Origin: Pseudomonadota bacterium
Lineage (GTDB): Bacteria > Pseudomonadota > Alphaproteobacteria > Rhizobiales > Xanthobacteraceae
DNA: 43,276 nucleotides
NCBI GenBank assembly: GCA_018971625.1
Contig: JAGXAJ010000031.1
Coordinates: 1-43,276, forward strand
Direction: 5' to 3'
Position numbers and translations under genes: made by a program. Positions within the stretch are counted from its first letter, which is position 1, and each line of letters begins with the position of its first letter. The notes under the pieces are model-generated. The model had not been told where the DNA came from. It saw only the letters and a program-made list of their open reading frames with translations, and made no database searches. Below are positions 8,861 to 16,615 of the stretch, in pieces.

Positions 8861-8880
8861 GAGGCCGCCAACTGAGGCGG
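8861..8880 (-). terminator. terminator-like hairpin after the response regulator
   Basis: On the minus strand CCGCC-TCAGTT-GGCGG directly follows the response-regulator stop and runs into CCTCTTTC, a weak pyrimidine tract. The same 20-base sequence, with one change, occurs at 9442-9461 after the next minus-strand gene. Confidence 0.5.
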
Positions 8881-8882
8881 AC

Positions 8883-9278
8883 TTACTCGTGCGGCGCGGG
8901 CGGTACTTGATTGAGAAGTTGCGAGACCGCCGTGACGACCTGCGCTGGCGCGAACGGCTTTTGCAGGAGCACGCTATTCGGTACGCCATGCGCCGACCAG
9001 TCTTCGGCTGCCGCGCCTGTCATGTAGACCACGGGCATGTCCGGATTTAACTCTCTAGCGCCCGTTGCAACGTCCCATCCGGTAAGCTGACCTTGCAAAT
9101 TGATGTCTGTCACAACTGCGCGGTATTTGTCATGTTTGTCTTTGAGAAGGGTCACGGCTTCCTCGCCAGAGGCCACAATCTCTGATTCAAAGCCGCCGTC
9201 AGACAACGCTTCTTGAACCATTTCTTTGACGTAGTAGTCGTCCTCAACAACCAAGATCAGCAACCGAGGATTTTCCAT
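8883..9278 (-). CDS. single-domain response regulator (CheY-like receiver)
   Basis: 131 aa, a lone receiver domain. The acidic pocket is E12/D13 (VVEDDYY), the phosphoacceptor D58 in VTDIN, the switch threonine T87 in YMTGA and the conserved lysine K107 in LLQKPF. There is no output domain, so it should act by protein contact or as a phosphate sink. The ATG at 9278 follows GGGGGCG. A PAS-HWE kinase lies 1.8 kb away on the other strand; pairs of stand-alone receivers and HWE kinases are common in rhizobia, so the kinase is a candidate partner, but that is inference. Confidence 0.88.
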   Translation of the reverse strand: MENPRLLILVVEDDYYVKEMVQEALSDGGFESEIVASGEEAVTLLKDKHDKYRAVVTDINLQGQLTGWDVATGARELNPDMPVVYMTGAAAEDWSAHGVPNSVLLQKPFAPAQVVTAVSQLLNQVPPAPHE

Positions 9279-9315
9279 AAATTCGCCCCCAACCTTGGCC
9301 GTTGCAGTTGAGGGT

Positions 9316-9341
9316 TAAGTTCAAGAGTGAACACTCGTTCC
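9316..9341 (-). promoter_or_regulatory. possible EcfG-type general stress promoter
   Basis: The minus strand has GGAAC, 17 bases, then CTTA. The alphaproteobacterial EcfG consensus is GGAAC-N16/17-CGTT, so the -35 matches fully and the -10 only in part. It would start transcription about 30 bases before the response-regulator ATG. Confidence 0.25.
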
Positions 9342-9441
9342 TCAAAAATCGAATTGGAACAATCAGGACTCCAGTACGAGCCCAGAACCAAGGCCGTCCA
9401 AGTGGCTGAAATGGGTCAAGAGGCGACGTCGGTGGCATGAC

Positions 9442-9461
9442 GAGGCCGTCAACTGAGGCGG
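9442..9461 (-). terminator. second copy of the terminator-like hairpin
   Basis: Follows the stop codon of the 51-aa gene at 9464 and is 19/20 identical to the hairpin at 8861-8880. The stem is weakened by one G-to-A change on the minus strand. The duplication suggests a shared mobile or amplified terminator unit. Confidence 0.4.
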
Positions 9462-9463
9462 CC

Positions 9464-9619
9464 CTAGTAGTCCCGTTCGGCTTGATCTGCCAACCTGCGC
9501 CAACGTTGGGCAATGTCCAAAAACATTTCTTTGGCGATCTGGTCGCGGGTGGCCTCAGCCATAGCGTCCGCTTCTCTAGCCTTTCGGCGGAAGTCGTCTG
9601 GCTGGAGGATATCACCCAA
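9464..9619 (-). CDS. small hypothetical protein, 51 aa (TTG start)
   Basis: Reads PDDFRRKAREADAMAEATRD then a segment ending FLDIAQRWRRLADQAERDY. The pattern DFRRKAREAE.MA..T.D......FLDIA..WR.LA.QAE is a recurring small helical protein of rhizobia and relatives; its function is unknown to me. There is no ATG before the conserved part: the best start is TTG at 9619, nine bases after AAGG, and an in-frame stop lies 11 codons further up. It is too short for standard ORF cut-offs. Its stop is followed by a hairpin. Confidence 0.55.
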   Translation of the reverse strand: MGDILQPDDFRRKAREADAMAEATRDQIAKEMFLDIAQRWRRLADQAERDY

Positions 9620-9879
9620 TTGAAGCGGCCTTACTTTTGCGACTGCTGCTCAAGGGATGTTATCGCGGGGCAGTGCTTACATTCATACAGCACGGTCGTC
9701 GGCCGTCCCGACGAGGCTGGGAGAGTGGAGTGAAATTCGGTTTCCCGGCCACGTCTCTCACAATGCGGCGGCTCTACTGGATCTTTCTGCATAACAAATT
9801 GGCTCTCCGTATCGCGACAAGAACCAATAAGCTTGCTAAAGGTTCTCATGGACTAAACACGTTTCGGCTCATAGTGAGC

Positions 9880-10128
9880 ATGCCTCTCGCCTCCGATAGC
9901 ATCCACTTGGTGCGCGTCACCACCGACGACCGGGAACATCAGCTTTGGGTCGCGGCGGCAACCTCCCAGGAGGATGCGCTAACTTTGGTGTTGAGTGCGG
10001 TCCCCAATGGGTGGACGGCTTCGATAGTGTCCAACAAGCTGAAAACGACCGAGATTGAAATCCTCGACCTAAAGCTGGGAGATGTCCGCGAGCTAGGGCG
10101 CGGACTCATAGCGCGCGGCCAGCCATAG
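9880..10128 (+). CDS. small hypothetical protein, 3' end replaced by an insertion sequence
   Basis: 82 aa from the ATG at 9880 (MPLASDSIHLVRVTTDDREH). It contains HQLWVAAATSQEDALTLVLS and ILDLKLGDVRELGR, a pattern I associate with small rhizobial proteins of about 75-80 aa. The last eight codons (GLIARGQP) run into the presumed end of the IS5-family copy at about 10103, so the original C-terminus was probably lost. The gene may nevertheless be functional because the conserved part is complete. Confidence 0.55.
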   Translation: MPLASDSIHLVRVTTDDREHQLWVAAATSQEDALTLVLSAVPNGWTASIVSNKLKTTEIEILDLKLGDVRELGRGLIARGQP

Positions 10129-10847
10129 TCTGATAGATGCGAGTTGAACGAAGGCAAGGTAGTTGGCGGCGAGCTTGTCATAGCGCGTCGCCACCCGACG
10201 ACATTGTTTGATCCTATTGAAGAACCGTTCGACCCGAATGCGAGCACGATAGAGGTGCGGACTGAAGCAAATCGGATTGCTACGATTGCTTTTCGGCGGA
10301 ATGTTGGCCCACGCGCCCTTCTTCATGGCAAGCTCTGATCCAGTCGGCGTCATAGCCAGGGTCGGCCAGCAGCATTGATCCGGATTTCAAACGTGATAGC
10401 AGTTTTCCAGCGAACTGAACGTCGTGGTCCTCACCGGGGCTCAGCGCTAACCGTACCGGCAGACGGTTGCTATCGACCAGCGCATGGATTTTGCTCGTCA
10501 AGCCGCCGCGTGACCTTTCCATCGATTGGCGCTGGTTCCTTTTGATGCAGGCTCCATGCTGATGCACGCGGACGATGGATGTGTCGATCATCTGGACAGC
10601 GGCATCATGGGCAGCGGCGAGCGCGTCGATGATGCGACCCCATACACCAGCCCGCCGCCACCTAACGATAGCAAGTGGTGTACGGGCCAAACGCCTCGGG
10701 CATATCACGCAAGGGTGCTCCGGATCGCAAGACCCAGAAAATGCCTTTGAGAACACGGCGGTCGTGTACCCGAGGAACGCCACGCGGCTTGTTCGGTAGC
10801 ATCGGCTTAATGGCAGTCCATTCATAATCGGCGAGTTCGTAGCACAT
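10093..10847 (-). pseudogene. IS5-family (IS427-type) transposase, two frameshifts
   Basis: The transposase is spread over three frames: N-terminus 10847 to about 10665 (MCYELADYEWTAIKPMLP, the DUF4096 domain), middle to about 10325 (VQMIDTSIVRVHQHGA and LADPGYDADWIRA with catalytic aspartates), then C-terminus to 10093 (ARIRVERFFNRIKQCRR with the catalytic glutamate). IS427-group elements can use one programmed frameshift, but two breaks, one apparently a small deletion near 10667, mean this copy is dead. It lies antisense over the end of the 9880 gene and 211 bases before the HWE kinase. Confidence 0.8.
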
Positions 10848-10877
10848 GATTCAAGCCCCAGTTTGGGAGCTTGAGTC
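10103..10877. mobile_element. IS5-family insertion sequence, decayed
   Basis: Proposed ends: GACTCATAGCGC at 10103 and, on the opposite strand, GACTCAAGCTCC ending at 10877. They share GACTCA and a few following bases, which would be short imperfect terminal repeats; the length of about 775 bp fits the family. I could not identify a target duplication, so the boundaries are approximate. Confidence 0.45.
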
Positions 10878-11057
10878 ACGAGGATCTGACCGAGCACAAC
10901 GCTCCTGGCAGGGCGCTTGCGGACAGGAGCGGACCAACCAACAATCCCTGCCGAAATCGTCGAAAATGACCCCAACCAGACATATCCCGCCTTGCGAAGA
11001 GTTGATAGGCTCTGCTCAGTTGGCGGGCGAAAACCTCGTGCCAGGGGTAACACCACA

Positions 11058-12497
11058 ATGAGAAACGGACCGTCTGAAGTGCCTCAATCGTTGCCAGGCG
11101 AACCAGTAGCAACTTCCATCGCATTGGACGGGGACGCAACCGGTGCCGCGCTTGGTCTTCGTGATAAGGAACAGGCCTTCGAATTGCCGGCGCGACTATT
11201 CGACCAGGTCCCGTTTGCCATTTACGTTTGTGACGCGGATGGTCTCGTCGTTCGATACAACAGGCGCGCTGCTGAGCAATGGGGCCGGACGCCTATACTC
11301 GGCGACCCCAATGAACGGTTCTGCGGATCGTATCGAATGTTTCGGCCCGACGGCAGTCTGCTCCCTCACCATCTATGCCCCATGGCTGATGTGCTGCGTA
11401 CCGGCGTTTCCGTGCGCGAACAGGAAGTTCACATCGAGCGACCGGACGGCTCGCGGGGCATCGCGCTCGTTGACATCGAGGCAATCAAGGATAGCCAAGG
11501 GTACGTTATCGGTGCCGTCAACTGTTTTCAGGACATAACGGAGCGCAAACGCAACGAGGTGACCGCGCTGCGGCTCGCCGCTATTGTCGAATCTAGCGAC
11601 GACGCTATTGTCAGCACGGACTTCGACGGCAACGTCACTAGTTGGAATGGCGGCGCGGAACGCATTTTTGGCTACCTCGCGGCGGAAGTCATCGGCAAGT
11701 CGATTACGATTTTGATTCCACCTAATTCTCAGAAAGAAGAAGAGGTGATCCTAGAGCGCATCCGTCGCGGCCAGCGCGTCGAACACTATGAAAGCGTTCG
11801 GCAGCGGAAGGATCGGAGTTTGGTTGACGTCTCGCTGACCATCTCACCACTCAGAAACGCTCAAGGCAAAGTCATCGGCGCATCGAAAATTGCTCGCGAC
11901 ATAACGGAGCGCAAACGCAGCGAGGCGCAGATCGTCAATCTGGCGCGCGAGGCCGAACATCGAACAAAGAACATATTGTCCACTGTGCAAGCGACGGTGC
12001 GTCGCTCCCATGCCAATACGTGTGACGATCTCAAGGAAGTGATCGAAGGGCGCATCAGTGCGCTCTCCCAGGTTCATGCGCTGTTCGTGGAATCCCGCTG
12101 GGAGGGAGCCGAGCTTCACCGTCTGGTCATGCAAGAACTTTCGGCCTACAGCGGGCAAGGAGAGGCGCGCGTGCGAATTGACGGGCCTTCCGTAATGCTG
12201 GAACCAAGTACCGCCCAGGTTACTGCAATCTTCTTGCATGAGCTGGCGACCAACGCAGCAAAATACGGATCGCTATCGGTAGCGGCTGGTCACGTTGAAA
12301 TCGCTTGGTCCATTGCGGCAGACCGAAGGCTCAGCTTGCGCTGGATCGAGTCGGGTGGGCCGACCGTCACGCCGCCCACGCACAGCGGATTCGGCACAAG
12401 CATTGTGGAAAATATGATCGGCTACCTCAGGGGCGAGGTGCGTTTTGATTGGCGCGCCAAGGGGCTGACATGCGAAGTCGCCTTGCCTCTCGTGTAG
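11058..12497 (+). CDS. PAS-PAS-HWE sensor histidine kinase
   Basis: 479 aa soluble kinase without membrane segments. The first PAS domain (about 45-155) contains VPFAIYVCDADGLVVRYNR; the second (about 170-285) contains SSDDAIVSTDFDGNVTSWN and ends DITERKR, as does the first. The HWE kinase domain has the phosphorylatable H301 in AEHRTKNIL, the N box HELATNAAKYGSLS (from 394), the family-defining W-x-E in RWIESGG and the G box GFGTSIVENM. I chose the ATG at 11058, nine bases after AGGGG. No histidine-containing partner is adjacent; the lone receiver at 8883 is a possible target. The decayed IS just upstream may have replaced its promoter. Confidence 0.9.
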   Translation: MRNGPSEVPQSLPGEPVATSIALDGDATGAALGLRDKEQAFELPARLFDQVPFAIYVCDADGLVVRYNRRAAEQWGRTPILGDPNERFCGSYRMFRPDGSLLPHHLCPMADVLRTGVSVREQEVHIERPDGSRGIALVDIEAIKDSQGYVIGAVNCFQDITERKRNEVTALRLAAIVESSDDAIVSTDFDGNVTSWNGGAERIFGYLAAEVIGKSITILIPPNSQKEEEVILERIRRGQRVEHYESVRQRKDRSLVDVSLTISPLRNAQGKVIGASKIARDITERKRSEAQIVNLAREAEHRTKNILSTVQATVRRSHANTCDDLKEVIEGRISALSQVHALFVESRWEGAELHRLVMQELSAYSGQGEARVRIDGPSVMLEPSTAQVTAIFLHELATNAAKYGSLSVAAGHVEIAWSIAADRRLSLRWIESGGPTVTPPTHSGFGTSIVENMIGYLRGEVRFDWRAKGLTCEVALPLV

Positions 12498-13053
12498 ACG
12501 GGCCACCGCTTGCGGCGTTCTGAGCCACTGCATAAGGGCGAAGTTGGCCCATCGCGACATACTGCGCTGTCGCACGAACTAGGCCGGTATCGGAGCCAAG
12601 CGGACGCAGTCACCAGTCAGATAACGCTGCGCGGTTTATAGGTACACGGCCTAACATTGCACCAAGATGCACCAAACCAAATTGAGTTTTTCTAGTTTTG
12701 CATCGGCCACCGCGCTTGGAAATCAGGCCCGAGCCAAACCAAAGCACCTGATGTCGCCTTTGGGTCAATCGCATCGATTCCGCGACGTCTGCTCTAGCGT
12801 CCGCCATCCGCAACGCCGGACATTATTGCGTCCCATTGGGACCGTTCTGCCTAGCCCTCCCTTCGCCCGAATTGCACGCGACCGGCGCACCGCTTCAGCT
12901 CCGGCGGAGCCAGAAGCGATCGCTAATTCTTCCGAACCGCGAACTGGGCTACCGCACCAGTTTCGCACCAGAAACGGCCTGAACGAAACGCAACGAACCC
13001 GGTTGAATTCAAATGAAAATGCAGAAAAATCAACGAGCGCAATCGATGTTCTG
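12498..13053. other. non-coding region with decayed repeat sequence
   Basis: No supported gene. Around 12750-12840 the plus strand resembles the widespread rhizobial intergenic repeat that yields spurious ORFs starting MSALGQ (here MSPLGQSHRFRDV). From about 12957 it runs into the AC-rich sequence bordering the tRNA fragment, a diverged copy of which occurs at 20031-20160. Confidence 0.45.
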
Positions 13054-13101
13054 CCGCTCATAACGGTCTGGTTGCAGGTTCGAGTCCTGCCGGGCCCACC
13101 A
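13054..13101 (+). other. 3' fragment of a tRNA gene (CAT anticodon), probable att scar
   Basis: CCGCTCATAACGG carries an anticodon loop CTCATAA; then TTGCAGGTTCGAGTCCTGC is a perfect T-arm (GCAGG/CCTGC), then CGGGCCC, discriminator A and the encoded CCA. The 5' half (acceptor strand, TAGCTCAG D-arm) is absent. Tyrosine-recombinase islands commonly insert at tRNA 3' ends and leave such duplicates, so this marks an island border. The intact tRNA is outside the window. The identity as Met or modified-Ile type rests only on the CAT anticodon. Confidence 0.72.
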
Positions 13102-13284
13102 GCGATATCAATGATTTACAACCGGGTCCGAGCGTTGGAAAGGTGGTCACGATAGGTAAACATGGATAAGACGTTCGCAGAGATTCCCAAGTGAATCCTT
13201 AGATCTACGATCGGTGCCTTAGCCTAGGCCAACGCTCATGCGGTCTTCGCTAACCCGGGAGATGAAGACCGGTACTTTATTTCA

Positions 13285-13931
13285 ATCACGAACACGGCTC
13301 ATGCTGGCGAACTGTTCTAAAGGCGATAGTCGCGAAAGAGCATCCGCTTCTAATATTCAAAGACTTATTTAGTCTCGACGACAGCCGCGCCGATCCACTT
13401 CGACTGATTGATCTCATCAGGAAAGGACGGACACACGATTTCGAGAACTCCCGCAAGTGCTCTGGGTCGTGACCGGCGAACGCATCCCGAATGCACGATG
13501 CTTTCAACGGTTGAAAAGAGCACGTCTTCTGTACTCCCGAGGACGAGGACTTCCGCGCACTTTCGCTGGAGTTCATCTACACAATCATCGATCCGTTGAT
13601 AGCAAAACATTTCGGAATTTTTGCAATCGAGCATCATGAGGATCACAGCGTAGGTTACGATTACGTTGTGAGCGCTTTGCTTCGACGCGAGATTAAATTC
13701 TCCGTTCCTCCCGACGTCGACTTGGGCGAGATCAACCTCAAGCACGAACTTAAAAGCGCAAAGGCATCCTACCGAAAGTGGGTGGGCCAGCGAGCTGGCG
13801 CGGGTCGGACGTGGCGACCTCTTGAAGTCTCAACCGGCTCTCAGAGCAAAGTCAGACTAACGCCCGGCCGGGCCAGGTGCGTCCGCCTCGCCAGATGCTC
13901 TACGACTCAATTCCAAGTCGATCTTGGTTGA
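13285..13931 (+). pseudogene. decayed coding sequence of unknown function
   Basis: The plus strand reads as protein in one frame from about 13285 (YFNHEHG, then HPLLIFKDLFSLDDSRADPL) to 13931, but with in-frame TGA codons near 13490 and 13516. After the second stop it runs DEDFRALSLEFIYTIIDPLI, then AKHFGIFAIEHHEDHSVGYD and KHELKSAKASYRKWVG. Composition suggests a real ancestor, but I recognise no family. The minus strand is open over 13365-13745 (126 codons), which is a competing reading. Low confidence either way. Confidence 0.3.
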
Positions 13932-14024
13932 AATCGGGGTGCCAGGACCTGCCTTCTTGGGTAGACCGCTTGGCCGCCAAGCCTCGTAGGGATTCAAAGC
14001 CGCACAAGTCCACAAATCAACAAT

Positions 14025-14121
14025 TTCGAACGAATTTCTTCGAAATTAAAGGAATAATATGTTGATTCCTTCGAAAAGATTACATAAACGAAGAGCCGTC
14101 GCGGATGGAACCCGCGACGGC
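14025..14121 (+). promoter_or_regulatory. AT-rich operator-like region and 5' hairpin before the DndB-like gene
   Basis: TTCGAA occurs three times (14025, 14039 and 14070), and AAGGAAT / ATTCCTT form an inverted repeat (14049-14055 and 14065-14071). The segment is far more AT-rich than its surroundings. It is followed by a 10-bp perfect hairpin, GCCGTCGCGG / CCGCGACGGC (14095-14121), 34 bases before the start codon and without a T tract. Together they look like a regulated promoter with a structured leader. Confidence 0.45.
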
Positions 14122-14155
14122 CTCTATAACTCGCGATCATCTAGGAGAAAATCGC

Positions 14156-15502
14156 ATGCCTATTGTAGTACCTGCTCTGGCGGACATCAACATCCCGCCG
14201 CACGTCAAGGTGACCACTACCGACAGTTTCGAATCGCTCATGTCGGAAATCGGGCGCCGCTCGATGATGGGCTACGCTGGAGAAAGTTTCTTCGGCACAG
14301 CCTTCGTACAAGGCTCTCGACTTCAATTCACTACCGCGATGCCGATTCAGAAGATGGTGGAGGTCAGCAAGACTGATCGCTCGCGCAAGAAGGACAACGT
14401 GCGCGACGTCACCGAACACTCGAACCGACCACAGGAATCTGGCCATGCGAAGCAGGTGCGCAGCTATTTAATGAACACGGCTTGCACTGGCGACAAGTTC
14501 ATCTTGCCGGCATTCACGTTTAACTATGGTGTTGGCTTGGATGATGATTCGCCGATCGCCTCACTCATCCTTTTTGCGAGCGGTAGTGATGGAACTAATG
14601 CTTGGCCGGGCATTCTACTGCTTCCACAAGGGGCAAAGCTTGACACTACGGATGGTGCGCACAGACGCTCACAAATCGATGAGATTCTCGGCAGCCCGAA
14701 AGTCGATGACGATGCCAAGGAAGCGCTGAAACGTAACGCGGTCGACGTGAAAATTGTATTCGAAAACAGTCGATCGGACAGCCACCAGGACTTCGCCGAC
14801 TGCGGCAAGGCTAAGGCTATCCCGAAATCGTTGGTCGCTACTTTCGATGTCCGTGACTTGCGCAACCAGCGCAGCCGTGAATTAGTGATGAAGACGCCGT
14901 TCTTGTCCAAGTATGTGGATGCGACGGCATCTAATGTGAACCTGTCATCGAAGTCGCGCATGATTTGGTCGATGAGCGCCGTTCGCATGTTCATCGCGCA
15001 CATCGTGGACCATCATCCCGATCAAGGCCTCACTGAAGCCGAGAAGACTCAAGGAGCGGAAGACTTTTTTGCTGCTCTTATCCGCCATCTGCCGCAACTG
15101 GCTGCGCTCGAAAAGGCACGCAAAGACCCGTCGTCTGAAATAACGACCGGCTCACTACGCGACATTAAAGGCGGCGACGTCGCGCTCCGTGGTATTGGCA
15201 TGGCCATCTTCGCACGCGCCTTTCTACAGTGCATTGAGGACGACATCGACTTCGAGGTCATGGCCGCGAATCTAGCTAGGATCGATTGGCACCTGCTGGC
15301 CTGCGAGCGAAGCGACTTGCCTGATGGCCCAACCTTCGGCAGCGAGGTTCAAAAGAACGCTTTGCCGACTTGGGCCCATCTTCTGGTGATCGGCGAGTCA
15401 AGATACCGTGTTAGTTCATCGTCGGTCGATGCCGACATGGCTTGGGATAAAATCTGCAATCAGGTACTTGCCGCCAGCGGCGCAAGCAAGACGGCAGCCT
15501 AA
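14156..15502 (+). CDS. orphan DndB-like (DGQHR-type) protein
   Basis: 448 aa. AGGAGA lies eight bases before the ATG at 14156, and the product starts MPIVVPALADINIPPHVKV. The key feature is DGAHRRSQI (D166-G-A-H169-R170), the DGQHR-type motif of DndB-related proteins, followed by a long helical C-terminal half. DndB is the transcriptional regulator/accessory factor of DNA phosphorothioation operons. No dndACDE or dndFGH genes are in the window, so this is a stand-alone homologue. It sits alone between a structured leader and a strong terminator (15525). Alternative: a restriction- or phage-related DGQHR protein of other function. GC content is lower than in flanking core genes, consistent with transfer. 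Confidence 0.6.
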   Translation: MPIVVPALADINIPPHVKVTTTDSFESLMSEIGRRSMMGYAGESFFGTAFVQGSRLQFTTAMPIQKMVEVSKTDRSRKKDNVRDVTEHSNRPQESGHAKQVRSYLMNTACTGDKFILPAFTFNYGVGLDDDSPIASLILFASGSDGTNAWPGILLLPQGAKLDTTDGAHRRSQIDEILGSPKVDDDAKEALKRNAVDVKIVFENSRSDSHQDFADCGKAKAIPKSLVATFDVRDLRNQRSRELVMKTPFLSKYVDATASNVNLSSKSRMIWSMSAVRMFIAHIVDHHPDQGLTEAEKTQGAEDFFAALIRHLPQLAALEKARKDPSSEITTGSLRDIKGGDVALRGIGMAIFARAFLQCIEDDIDFEVMAANLARIDWHLLACERSDLPDGPTFGSEVQKNALPTWAHLLVIGESRYRVSSSSVDADMAWDKICNQVLAASGASKTAA

Positions 15503-15524
15503 ACTCGCAGTCCTTAGCTTCCGC

Positions 15525-15553
15525 AAGGCCCCGGCATTTCGCTGGGGCCTTTT
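15525..15553 (+). terminator. rho-independent terminator of the DndB-like gene
   Basis: AAGGCCCC, ten bases, then TGGGGCCTTTTC: an 8-bp GC-rich stem ending in a T run, 23 bases after the stop codon. Confidence 0.85.
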
Positions 15554-15576
15554 CGTTGGCAAAACGCATCGCACCC

Positions 15577-15790
15577 CTTTGGGTCGAGCAGGCGTCCAAT
15601 CTGGTTGCGCGATGCCTTCATGCGCTGGGCCAGGTTGTTACGGGATATGTTCTTCGTTTTCATTTCACGCCAAGGCGACGTCTTCGATGGTGTGATGCTC
15701 CTTGAGCAACAATAGGTACCGTCTGATGTCGAAGAGCCGCAACAAGCGCTCAAACGGGTAATCGCAACGAGCTGGCGAAAATTCGGACGA
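15577..15790 (-). pseudogene. remnants of a small-protein/HTH gene pair
   Basis: On the minus strand, upstream reading DYPFERLLRLFDIRRYLLLL then KEHHTIEDVALA and a stop. Two bases on starts MKTKNISRNNLAQRMKASRN with QIGRLLDPK, which is the N-terminal helix-turn-helix of a short antitoxin-like regulator (pattern LA.RM..SR..I.RLLDP). The HTH is cut after DPK at 15577, where it runs into the terminator of the DndB-like gene, and the upstream partner lacks a start. The arrangement suggests a broken toxin-antitoxin-like operon, but the upstream product is unidentified. Confidence 0.35.
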
Positions 15791-15866
15791 CCGCGGGACC
15801 AAATTGAGTGTTCCTTTTGTTGAGCTATCGACGCCAGTCGGTGCTCACCACCAGCAACCGCGATCG

Positions 15867-16487
15867 TCAGGACCTCGCGGTCGGCCAGCCAAATATCCAC
15901 GTCAAAACCGGAAGAGGTGTAAAGAATTGCAAAAGAAGGCCAATTATTACGACGAGAGCCCCATAGGACAATACTCCGCGCACGATCCGGTGCCGCAGGG
16001 GTGGACAGGGCGAGTTATCGTTCGACGGCCACGCAAACGTCTCTTCCCAGGCTTGCTGGGAGATGTTGGTCGGCCTAATTCTCTCAAGCGGCAACCAGGC
16101 ACGATAAGCGGCAATACCGCGTTCACGCGCGATAGGATTTCTCAAATACAAGAAATTGCTTTGCCCCGCTAAATCGACGATGGAATTGATTATGAGACTC
16201 ACAAGAGCCAGAATTAGCAGGCCGGCGAGGTAGACAAACGCAATCATGAATCCGGATATGATCCAGGCTCTGGTGAAAGATTTTATGGTGAAAAACTCGG
16301 ACACCAATCGCACTGTGGCATCGCTCAGCTTGTCGAGCGCGTTAAACAACTGGCCAAAGATTGATTTATCATCGGCCGCTTGCAGCCAGAGGATTACGCC
16401 AATTACCAATGCGAGCTGAAACAGGGGAAATCTCACAATGCTTCGGATTGGCGCTGCAATCAGCCTGATCATTCGCGAGTTCCCCAT
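15867..16487 (-). CDS. integral membrane protein of unknown function
   Basis: 206 aa with about four transmembrane helices: FPLFQLALVIGVILWLQA (residues 20-37), ISGFMIAFVYLAGLLILALV (76-97, possibly extending to 105) and VVIIGLLLQFFTPLPVLTWI near the C-terminus (180-200). Between them is a soluble loop with LERIRPTNISQQAWEETFAW. I recognise no family. The ATG at 16487 gives MGNSRMIRLIAAPIRS; the second ATG, five codons in, is an alternative, and neither has a strong ribosome binding site. It stands alone between the DndB-like gene and luxR. Confidence 0.7.
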   Translation of the reverse strand: MGNSRMIRLIAAPIRSIVRFPLFQLALVIGVILWLQAADDKSIFGQLFNALDKLSDATVRLVSEFFTIKSFTRAWIISGFMIAFVYLAGLLILALVSLIINSIVDLAGQSNFLYLRNPIARERGIAAYRAWLPLERIRPTNISQQAWEETFAWPSNDNSPCPPLRHRIVRGVLSYGALVVIIGLLLQFFTPLPVLTWIFGWPTARS

Positions 16488-16615
16488 TGTGGCTCAGCAA
16501 AGCGACGCAACGTAACTAGCACAATATATGGTTGTCCGCATTGTAGCTTGACAGGCAGCGGCAAAGTAGGCCCGGATATTGTTGCAGTTCAGCTTCACAC
16601 TTCAGGAAGCTCAAT

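Noticed and set aside
9244..9615. 123-codon minus-strand ORF overlapping the response-regulator start
   Set aside because: Different frame from the 51-aa gene, with proline/tryptophan-rich random composition; conflicts with two better-supported genes.
13054..13101. Possible complete tRNA gene
   Set aside because: No D-arm (TAGCTCAG-like) or 5' acceptor strand is found in the 80 bases upstream, so only the 3' part is present.
12667..13155. 162-codon plus-strand ORF containing MSPLGQSHRF
   Set aside because: Resembles spurious ORFs produced by a common rhizobial intergenic repeat, and it runs through the tRNA fragment.
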